Shown here: positions 1 to 3,930 of the stretch, one piece after another
Layout: each line of letters starts with the position of its first letter
How positions within the stretch are numbered: position 1 is the stretch's first letter
Assembly: GCA_021825785.1 (NCBI GenBank)
Contig: JAKAGP010000123.1
Coordinates: 1 to 6,202, forward strand
Direction: 5' to 3'
DNA length: 6,202 nt
Origin: Nitrospirota bacterium
GTDB taxonomy: Bacteria > Nitrospirota > Thermodesulfovibrionia > Thermodesulfovibrionales > JdFR-88
Translations under genes and position numbers: made by a program
Notes under the pieces: model-generated
The model's input: the letters and a program-made list of their open reading frames with translations, nothing else
What the model was told of the DNA's origin: nothing
The model's database searches: none

Positions 1-11
1 CTTACCCGGCG

Positions 12-911
12 CTAAAGGAAATCCCCTGGATCGGTACCGTCCTCGGTCTTGAAAAGCGGAAGAAGGTTTTGGCCCAACTGGAATTTCACATCGCAGCGCC
101 CGGCGATCTCAACGGTGTTGCTCAGGGCCTCGGGCAGCTCGCTGAAGGCGGCATGCATCTCCTCCGGGCTTTTGAAGTAAAGCCCGTCCCCCTTGAACTT
201 AAGCCTGGTGGGGTCGTTCACCGTCTTTCCCGTTCCGACGCACAGGAGTATGTCGTGCGCCCTCCTGTCTTCCTTCTTCAGGTAATGGCAGTCGTTGGTT
301 GCGGCCACCCTTATGTCCATGCTGCGCGCAAGCTCAAGAAGAGTTCTGTTCAGCTCCAGCTGTTCAGGCAGCCCGTTTTCCTGAAGCTCTATAAAATAGT
401 TTTCAGGCCCCAGGACGTCTCTGTAGAAGGAGGCCGTTTCGCGGGCCTTTTCCGCCATGTTATGGGAAAGATAATACGGCACCTCGCCTTTCATGCAAGC
501 GCTTAGAACAATGAGCCCCTCGCTGTGGGCCTCGAAGACCTCCCTGTCTATCCTGGGCTTGTAATAAAAACCCTCGGTATAGGCGCTGGAGACCAGCTCC
601 ACCAGGTTAGAGTAGCCCTTATTGTCTTTGGCCAGGGCTATCAGGTGGAAAGGCCCGTCTTCCTTCTGCCGTGAGTGCCTGCTTGAGGGGGCCACGTAAA
701 GCTCGCAGCCCATGATGGGCTTTATGCCGGCCTTGGTCATGGTTTTGTAAAACTCCACCGCTCCAAAGAGGTTCCCGTGGTCCGTTATGGCCACGGCCGG
801 AAGCCCCCAGCCTGTGGCGGTTTCAGCGAGCTCCTTTATCTTTATCGCGCCATCAAGGAGGCTGTACTCGGAATGGAGATGAAGCGGGACGTAACCGGCC
901 TGTTTTTTCAT
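12..911 (-). CDS. dnaE: DNA polymerase III alpha subunit, PHP-domain part only, closed by an early amber codon
   Basis: The 299 residues match the N-terminal PHP domain of the replicative polymerase alpha subunit. Near the start is HLHSEYSLLDG (His11, His13, Asp20), followed by AITDHGNLFG (His45), GCE (Glu70) and TNDCHY (Asp207, His209). This is a near-complete PHP metal-ligand set, unlike E. coli DnaE, where several ligands are lost. Family knowledge: the PHP domain supports the polymerase and in many bacteria has metal-dependent proofreading-type activity. A full DnaE is about 1,100-1,200 residues, so the palm, fingers and C-terminal domains should follow beyond the left edge. Instead the frame meets TAG at 12-14, after ...PGDFL, close to where the PHP domain normally ends. 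Only 11 bases lie beyond it, so a sequencing error, a frameshift, a real nonsense mutation or a split gene cannot be separated. The start MKKQ... fits the family. No Shine-Dalgarno is visible before the ATG. Confidence 0.9.
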   Translation of the reverse strand: MKKQAGYVPLHLHSEYSLLDGAIKIKELAETATGWGLPAVAITDHGNLFGAVEFYKTMTKAGIKPIMGCELYVAPSSRHSRQKEDGPFHLIALAKDNKGYSNLVELVSSAYTEGFYYKPRIDREVFEAHSEGLIVLSACMKGEVPYYLSHNMAEKARETASFYRDVLGPENYFIELQENGLPEQLELNRTLLELARSMDIRVAATNDCHYLKKEDRRAHDILLCVGTGKTVNDPTRLKFKGDGLYFKSPEEMHAAFSELPEALSNTVEIAGRCDVKFQLGQNLLPLFKTEDGTDPGDFL

Positions 912-918
912 TTAGGAA

Positions 919-948
919 ATTTTAACCGCTTGAAAGAACCTTAGTCAA
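919..948 (-). promoter_or_regulatory. Sigma-70-like promoter of dnaE, close enough to give a leaderless mRNA
   Basis: Read on the minus strand, TTGACT (943-948) and TAAAAT (919-924) each match the consensus at 5 of 6 positions, with an 18-bp spacer. Transcription would start about 7 nt downstream, near 911-913, which is at or just before the ATG of dnaE (909-911). The lack of any Shine-Dalgarno between the two is consistent with that. This rests on sequence only. Confidence 0.45.
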
Positions 949-966
949 ATGCCTTTTTGCGTTTTC

Positions 967-1111
967 TGTTCAAAGCGAATAATTCAACCTTCCGTTTTTA
1001 AATGCTTTTTTAAGCCAGTCTGTTCAAATGCCCTTGAACACCCCCGGCCACTCGGCCAAAAAAATTATGTGTCTTTTTTCATTTTCCCCGCCGCGGGTTA
1101 AGATGTTCAAA
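967..1111. repeat. TGTTCAAA repeats with one inverted copy, upstream of dnaE
   Basis: TGTTCAAA occurs at 967-974, 1021-1028 and 1104-1111 on the plus strand. The middle copy forms an interrupted palindrome with TTGAACA at 1034-1040: TGTTCAA, a 6-bp spacer, then TTGAACA. Such palindromes are typical of dimeric repressor operators. All copies lie 20-170 bp upstream of the proposed dnaE -35 element. No known regulator consensus is claimed. Confidence 0.3.
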
Positions 1112-1300
1112 CACCATATTTTTAAAGCCCCTCCCTTCCCGATTCTCTTTAGCCTTCTCTTTAACCCACTCTCGGTCCCTCCAATGGAGAAAAAACTGCC
1201 AGACCATCATAAAACGTAAGCGGCGGGGCTGTCCATGGAAAGAGTTCATGCAAGCAGTTTTATGAAGCATGCGGGGGATGGCCCGAAGCGACTGAGCCAA
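1079..1300 (-). CDS. Doubtful 73-aa frame, basic C-terminal half
   Basis: An open frame of 73 codons with a highly charged helical-looking stretch (WRDREWVKEKAKENREGRG) in its second half. I do not recognise it. Codon choice is not obviously wrong for coding DNA, but there is no Shine-Dalgarno before the first ATG or before the internal ATG pair, and no partner gene adjoins it. It may be a decayed gene or chance. It is listed because the 760-bp stretch between dnaE and hepT otherwise holds nothing clearly genic. Confidence 0.18.
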   Translation of the reverse strand: MAQSLRAIPRMLHKTACMNSFHGQPRRLRFMMVWQFFLHWRDREWVKEKAKENREGRGFKNMVFEHLNPRRGK

Positions 1301-1337
1301 TTACCGTATGGCGGCCCCTGTTATCCTCTTTGGCCGC

Positions 1338-1490
1338 TCAGGTATATTGATTGCCGGGGGTAAGTACCTTCTTGATATCGGCGATCTGCCTCTTGAACTT
1401 CAAATCGTCACGCCCTGGGAATTTGTAGGATATCGAGTTGACGAGACGCCATAACGTCCTCACGCGTCCGGATTTCCTTGAATCCTGCAT
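1338..1490 (-). CDS. Orphan 50-aa basic frame, probably the 3' remnant of a larger gene
   Basis: From ATG (1488-1490) to TGA (1338-1340) this frame encodes 50 residues. The open frame extends ten more codons upstream to 1520 before a TAA. The composition is protein-like: a basic start (MQDSRKSGRVRTLWRLVN) followed by an aromatic and charged segment (SISYKFPGRDDLKFKRQ, then IADIKKVL). I do not recognise a family. No convincing Shine-Dalgarno precedes the ATG, so it may be the C-terminal scrap of a gene truncated when the neighbouring cassette arrived. It lies downstream of hepT on the same strand, across the left-hand repeat. Confidence 0.28.
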   Translation of the reverse strand: MQDSRKSGRVRTLWRLVNSISYKFPGRDDLKFKRQIADIKKVLTPGNQYT

Positions 1491-1599
1491 GTGCTTTCTT
1501 TCATAAACGGCTTTCAGCCATTACAGAAAGGTTTCTCTTGGAAGAAAACACTCTGGGATGCCCGGGCCCGGTTCGGATAACCCCTTCAAGTTTTGTATT

Positions 1600-1617
1600 G
1601 TTTCAATTTCGTGAAAC
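1600..1617. repeat. Palindrome GTTTCA-N6-TGAAAC, left flank of the cassette
   Basis: Perfect 6-bp arms (1600-1605 and 1612-1617) around a 6-base loop, followed by TGT. The same arms, loop length and TGT occur at 3491-3511. This copy ends 7 bp before the left 15-bp direct repeat. Confidence 0.5.
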
Positions 1618-1624
1618 TGTTTTA

Positions 1625-1639
1625 TTCTGGTTGTACTCT
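1625..1639 (+). repeat. 15-bp direct repeat, left copy (TTCTGGTTGTACTCT)
   Basis: Identical to 3469-3483 in the same orientation, 1,844 bp apart. The five-gene minus-strand cluster lies wholly between the copies. A chance 15-mer repeat in a 6-kb window is unlikely (a few per cent at most, assuming random sequence). It may be an attachment or recombination footprint. Confidence 0.55.
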
Positions 1640-1672
1640 TGTGGGAAGGGGGTTCCGACACTACCTATAATT

Positions 1673-2029
1673 TCACGAAGCTCCGTTTTCCTTAAGCTCA
1701 TCGAGCATTTTTTGAATGACCGGCTTCACAATGGGCAACTTCTTCTTGACGACTTCCCATACTATCTTTAGATCGATGCCGAAATAAAAGTGGCTGATCT
1801 TGTCGCGCATTCCAGCCATATCTTTCCACGGTAGTTCCTTGTATCTGCCCCTGATCGCCACCGGAATGTTTTTAGCCGCCTCGCCGATAACCTCCAGCCT
1901 CCAGACAACGGCGCTCATCGTTTTCCTGTCGGCCTGAAATGCGTTAAATTCCATGTCGCCGACGAAGGCTTCTATATCCTGAATGGCCTCCATAATGTCC
2001 TTGACGAACAACCTGTAATCGCGCGTCAT
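1673..2029 (-). CDS. hepT: HepT-like HEPN-domain toxin (putative RNase)
   Basis: A 118-residue HEPN (DUF86-type) protein at the usual family length. The diagnostic R-x4-H-x-Y motif is intact: Arg75, His80 and Tyr82 within MRDKISHFYFGID. The preceding WRLEVIGEAAKNIP helix is also typical. Family knowledge: HepT proteins act as RNases in a toxin-antitoxin pair, and the MntA partner silences them by adding AMP units to the motif tyrosine, which is present here. The ATG overlaps the mntA stop by 4 nt (ATGA at 2026-2029). An AAGGGAAG Shine-Dalgarno lies inside mntA 8 nt before the start, so translation should be coupled. It is the last gene of the five-gene cluster; the left 15-bp repeat lies 33 bp past its stop codon. 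Confidence 0.9.
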   Translation of the reverse strand: MTRDYRLFVKDIMEAIQDIEAFVGDMEFNAFQADRKTMSAVVWRLEVIGEAAKNIPVAIRGRYKELPWKDMAGMRDKISHFYFGIDLKIVWEVVKKKLPIVKPVIQKMLDELKENGAS

Positions 2030-2331
2030 ATATAGACGACTTCCCTTAAAATCCTGTCCTTGAGTTCCGGCCTTATGGCCTCTTTCCTTACCAGGTCGAT
2101 TTTTTTCTTCAGCAGGCGCTGGAGGTATCTTTCAAGGTTGATGAACTCAAACAGGTCCGGGACCTCGTCATACTCCACGAGGATGTCAATGTCGCTCCGC
2201 CTCTTCTGCTCGCCGCGGACAAAGGAGCCGAAAATACCAATCTCGGTAACCCGGTACTTCTGCGCTACCTCATCCTTATGTTCCCTCAGGATGGCCCTGG
2301 CTTCCTCGACGCTTTTAACTGCTTTTTTCAT
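2026..2331 (-). CDS. mntA: MntA-like minimal nucleotidyltransferase (antitoxin)
   Basis: A 101-residue protein of the MNT family, with the complete active-site signature G35-S36, ten residues, then D47-x-D49 (GSFVRG...SDIDILVEY). A third acidic residue, Asp79 in KKKIDLV, fits the metal site. Family knowledge: MntA antitoxins transfer AMP from ATP to a tyrosine of the partner HepT and block its RNase activity. The partner directly follows with a 4-nt overlap, which is the standard type VII toxin-antitoxin layout. The start lies 12 nt after the lipoprotein stop, and no good Shine-Dalgarno is seen. It may therefore depend on translation from upstream, or on its own promoter within the lipoprotein 3' end (TAAAAT at about -14, with no good -35). 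GC looks higher than in the three genes upstream. Confidence 0.9.
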   Translation of the reverse strand: MKKAVKSVEEARAILREHKDEVAQKYRVTEIGIFGSFVRGEQKRRSDIDILVEYDEVPDLFEFINLERYLQRLLKKKIDLVRKEAIRPELKDRILREVVYI

Positions 2332-2343
2332 GATTCTATTTTA

Positions 2344-2763
2344 TCAGTTTTTCTTATCATCATTTATGAAGGAACTATAGTTGGAATCTCCTTCTAAAGC
2401 ACAGTTGCCAACCCACTTGTTTGTATTCTGGAAGAAGAGCATCTGGCAGGCATATGGCGTACGGAGCTTTACGCCAAAGAGGTTTTTTGCATTTACGTAC
2501 GCCCTGACTATATAGACCTCCGCCTGCGCCCCGTCACCATTAATAATGCCCTTATAAGTCTCAGTCACATCCGGCGGAAGATCGCCTGGGAAACTGGCTG
2601 AGGAAGGAGCCTGAAGCCTGTTTTCTACAATAGATTGGCTATTGACGTAAGCCTCAAATCCACGCGAGCCTGGTTGGGGCGTGCTGGAAGATGATGTTTG
2701 CGCCTGGCAACCGAAGACAGCAAGCACAATTAAGGATAATAAAAAGATTTTCAAAATATTCAT
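2344..2763 (-). CDS. Small lipoprotein with a YVNAKNLFG-type domain
   Basis: 139 residues. The N-terminus is a lipoprotein signal peptide: Lys5, a hydrophobic run, then VFGC with the lipidated Cys19. A Ser/Thr-rich linker follows (about 22-33). The rest resembles a widespread small domain of unknown function: a VENRLQAPSSASFPG segment (46-60) and IVRAYVNAKNLFGVKLRTPYAC (85-106). Family members usually read like LKSPSTAKFP... and GYVDAQNxFGA. Cys106 and Cys121 could form a disulfide in the periplasm. The start is well supported, with an AAGGGG Shine-Dalgarno 6 nt upstream and an ATGA overlap with the WGR gene stop (2760-2763). A lipoprotein translationally coupled to a presumably cytoplasmic WGR protein is odd. 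Function unknown. Confidence 0.82.
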   Translation of the reverse strand: MNILKIFLLSLIVLAVFGCQAQTSSSSTPQPGSRGFEAYVNSQSIVENRLQAPSSASFPGDLPPDVTETYKGIINGDGAQAEVYIVRAYVNAKNLFGVKLRTPYACQMLFFQNTNKWVGNCALEGDSNYSSFINDDKKN

Positions 2764-3056
2764 CTAGAGCCCCTTTTTTTACAGATTTGAATCATTCGTG
2801 GTTTTCGTTCGTATCCACTACGGAGCTTCTTATCAATTCTCATTTCCTCGCAAGTTATCGCCTGTTCCTCTGTACTGAATTTCCAGACTTTGCGTTGCAA
2901 CCTATAGGCTGGAACCGGGGTCTTAGAGTCTTTATTCACTATGGCCGCACCCCACTGGGCTGTAACGGTTTTTCCTTTTCTTTCTACCTTCCAAATCTTC
3001 ATGCTCAAACCGCATTTATTATGTGCATTTCGCTTCATATAAAAGAAAATTTTCAT
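2760..3056 (-). CDS. Small stand-alone WGR-domain protein
   Basis: 98 residues from the first ATG, or 80 from a second ATG at 3000-3002 that begins MKIWKVERKG and better fits the domain edge. The sequence matches the WGR domain: the KIWKVE strand, TVTAQWG (the WG of WGR, with Ala in place of Arg), FSTEEQAITCEEM, and KKLRSGY at the C-terminal end. Family knowledge: WGR domains bind nucleic acid in PARP enzymes, and bacteria have short stand-alone versions of mostly unknown role. The loss of the motif arginine and a long loop after WG (about 25 residues) are unusual. Neither start has a strong Shine-Dalgarno. The gene begins 11 nt after the 69-aa gene and overlaps the lipoprotein by 4 nt. Confidence 0.75.
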   Translation of the reverse strand: MKIFFYMKRNAHNKCGLSMKIWKVERKGKTVTAQWGAAIVNKDSKTPVPAYRLQRKVWKFSTEEQAITCEEMRIDKKLRSGYERKPRMIQICKKRGSR

Positions 3057-3067
3057 GCTCAGCTCTT

Positions 3068-3277
3068 TTATCGGAAATCGTCCATCAGCGCGGCAAATTT
3101 TGTCCAGTTAATTTTTTTAAAAGTTTTTTTCTTTTTTCCTCTCCAACCAAAAGAGCCATGGCCGATTTGTATGGTGCCACGGATTTCGTCATCAACGTAA
3201 AGTTTTAATTCAATTGCGCTCCCTGCCTTGCTTATTTCTAAATCTCTCATTCTCGCTGCTACTCTATGCTCTGGCAT
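3068..3277 (-). CDS. 69-aa protein of unknown function, first gene of the cluster
   Basis: A short mixed acidic and basic protein with alternating strand-like segments (AIELKLYVDD, then GTIQIGHGSFGWRG) and a lysine-rich C-terminal part (KKKKTFKKINWTKFAALMDDF). It is likely a real gene: a canonical AGGAGG lies 6 nt upstream of the ATG, an extended -10 promoter lies about 100 bp further up, and the WGR gene follows after 11 nt. It resembles small conserved proteins with a WTKFAxxMD ending, but I cannot name a family or a function. No signal peptide or membrane segment is visible. Confidence 0.7.
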   Translation of the reverse strand: MPEHRVAARMRDLEISKAGSAIELKLYVDDEIRGTIQIGHGSFGWRGKKKKTFKKINWTKFAALMDDFR

Positions 3278-3283
3278 GATAAC

Positions 3284-3289
3284 CCTCCT
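3284..3289 (-). promoter_or_regulatory. Strong Shine-Dalgarno (AGGAGG) fixing the start of the 69-aa gene
   Basis: On the minus strand AGGAGG is followed by six bases and then ATG (3275-3277). It is the strongest ribosome binding site in the window. Confidence 0.85.
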
Positions 3290-3384
3290 ATGCTCAATGA
3301 ATTAATATTGCTGACTCATTAAATTGGCGCGGAAAGCCAAGGGCAACACCCTCCCCATCGTTTCTAGTAGCTGAAATTTGACGA

Positions 3385-3415
3385 ATTATAGCATACTTGA
3401 AAATTTAGAGGTAAA
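3385..3415 (-). promoter_or_regulatory. Extended -10 promoter of the five-gene cluster
   Basis: On the minus strand there is a perfect TATAAT (3385-3390) preceded by TGC, an extended -10 element. A weak -35 (TTTACC, 3410-3415) lies 19 bp upstream. The predicted start near 3378 leaves a leader of about 100 nt before the 69-aa gene. That leader contains a short hairpin, AGGG-TGTTG-CCCT. No other comparably good promoter is seen within the five genes. Confidence 0.6.
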
Positions 3416-3560
3416 GCGTGGCAGACTTCTCAAACTGCCACCTCGAAAAAGAATGGAGATATCTCTTTTTCTGGTTGTACTCTAGCCAGAGTTTCAGCTT
3501 ATTGAAACTGTCAACTGCTGGACGCACTGTTGATTTTCTGGATTTCATGATCGGAGCCAT
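3405..3560 (-). CDS. Orphan 51-aa basic frame upstream of the cluster promoter
   Basis: ATG at 3558-3560, TAA at 3405-3407, encoding 51 basic residues (MAPIMKSRKSTVRPAVDSFN..., then KLKLWLEYNQKKRYLHSF). A GGTGG stretch 4 nt upstream of the ATG is a poor Shine-Dalgarno. I recognise no family. The right-hand 15-bp repeat falls inside it and encodes EYNQK; in the left repeat the minus strand can likewise encode EYNQN. The two flanks could therefore descend from one duplicated gene fragment. It may equally be non-coding. Confidence 0.25.
   Translation of the reverse strand: MAPIMKSRKSTVRPAVDSFNKLKLWLEYNQKKRYLHSFSRWQFEKSATLYL
3469..3483 (+). repeat. 15-bp direct repeat, right copy (TTCTGGTTGTACTCT)
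   Basis: Identical in sequence and orientation to 1625-1639. It lies upstream of the cluster promoter, so promoter and genes are both enclosed by the pair. Confidence 0.55.
3491..3508. repeat. Palindrome GTTTCA-N6-TGAAAC, right flank of the cassette
   Basis: Same 6-bp arms, 6-base loop and trailing TGT as 1600-1620. It starts 7 bp after the right direct repeat, mirroring the left side, where the palindrome precedes the repeat by 7 bp. Confidence 0.5.
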
Positions 3561-3645
3561 GTTTCCACCGGAAAGAAACGGTTAAATGGGATATCAGTTC
3601 TGGTTCCATGTGCCATCCGGTGGAGTGAAATCCTTGAAACTACCC

Positions 3646-3670
3646 AAAAACAGCCTTAAGGGCCGTTTTT
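3646..3670. terminator. Hairpin with A tract on one side and T tract on the other (weak bidirectional terminator candidate)
   Basis: AAAAAC-A-GCC (3646-3655) pairs with GGC-C-GTTTTT (3661-3670) around a TTAAG loop, with one A/C mismatch. The GC core is short and no clear gene ends here on either strand, so it may instead be part of the adjoining palindromic repeat patch. Confidence 0.3.
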
Positions 3671-3699
3671 GCTCCCTGCAAGCCATCGGTGCTAATTTT

Positions 3700-3775
3700 C
3701 CCAATAGGCCGAAGGCGCTCCTCCGCCACGGAGCAGATGTAGGTTGTTTGAGCTGCCGGGCGAAACCCAACAATT
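3700..3775. repeat. Degenerate REP-like palindromic patch
   Basis: A GCTCC...GGAGC hairpin (3717-3721 with 3730-3734) is followed by TGTAGGTTGTTT (3738-3749) and its partial inverse AAACCCAAC (3763-3771). From memory, intergenic elements of the form GTTGGGTTT...AAACCCAAC are widespread in bacteria, and some are linked to REP-associated transposases. This copy lacks two Gs in its left arm. Overlapping 60-74-codon frames on both strands here look like chance products of it. Confidence 0.35.
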
Positions 3776-3906
3776 CCATAAATTATGGTTACGCGAGAAG
3801 AAAGGAATAACACAAGGGGCATGTTGCGCTCCTCTGTATTCAGCCAACCCAGACGAACTTAGTCAAACGAAAGGATAGATAAGACAGAGTGGGATTTAAA
3901 TAAAGG

Positions 3907-3930
3907 ATGTTGTTAAGATTATATTGTTGA
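3907..3930 (+). promoter_or_regulatory. Seven-codon leader frame (MLLRLYC) overlapping the miaA start
   Basis: ATG at 3907 opens ATG TTG TTA AGA TTA TAT TGT TGA, ending within the TTGTTGA that holds the two candidate miaA TTG start codons. Five of the six codons after ATG begin with U. Those are the codons read by the tRNAs that MiaA modifies at A37. AGG sits directly against the ATG, which is too close to act as a normal Shine-Dalgarno, so translation of this leader is uncertain. Confidence 0.25.

Larger units (their letters stand above)
3561..3906. other. Intergenic stretch between the accessory cluster and miaA
   Basis: Apart from the hairpins listed separately I see no supported gene here. 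No strong promoter for miaA is visible either; the 3860-3905 segment is A/G-rich without a convincing -10/-35 pair. Confidence 0.5.

Noticed and set aside
12..14. Pyrrolysine or readthrough at the dnaE TAG
   Set aside because: Only 11 bases follow, so there is no evidence of coding beyond the codon; an error or mutation is simpler.
69..506. Plus-strand 145-codon frame opposite dnaE
   Set aside because: It lies wholly antisense to the well-supported PHP domain and has no recognisable features.
1562..1585. GGTTCGGATAACC, looking like a tRNA T-arm, next to the palindrome CCGGGCCCGG
   Set aside because: The arm does not close properly and no acceptor, D or anticodon arms can be fitted around it.
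1651..1667. Possible transposon terminal repeat (GGTAGTGTCGGAACCCC on the minus strand)
   Set aside because: No matching inverted copy was found elsewhere in the window, and no transposase is present.
2691..3208. Plus-strand frames of 169 and 61 codons
   Set aside because: Antisense to the 69-aa, WGR and lipoprotein genes, which have better signals and matching overlaps.
3586..3822. Overlapping 60-74-codon frames on both strands
   Set aside because: They cover the palindromic patch; frames open on both strands at once are expected from inverted repeats. No Shine-Dalgarno.
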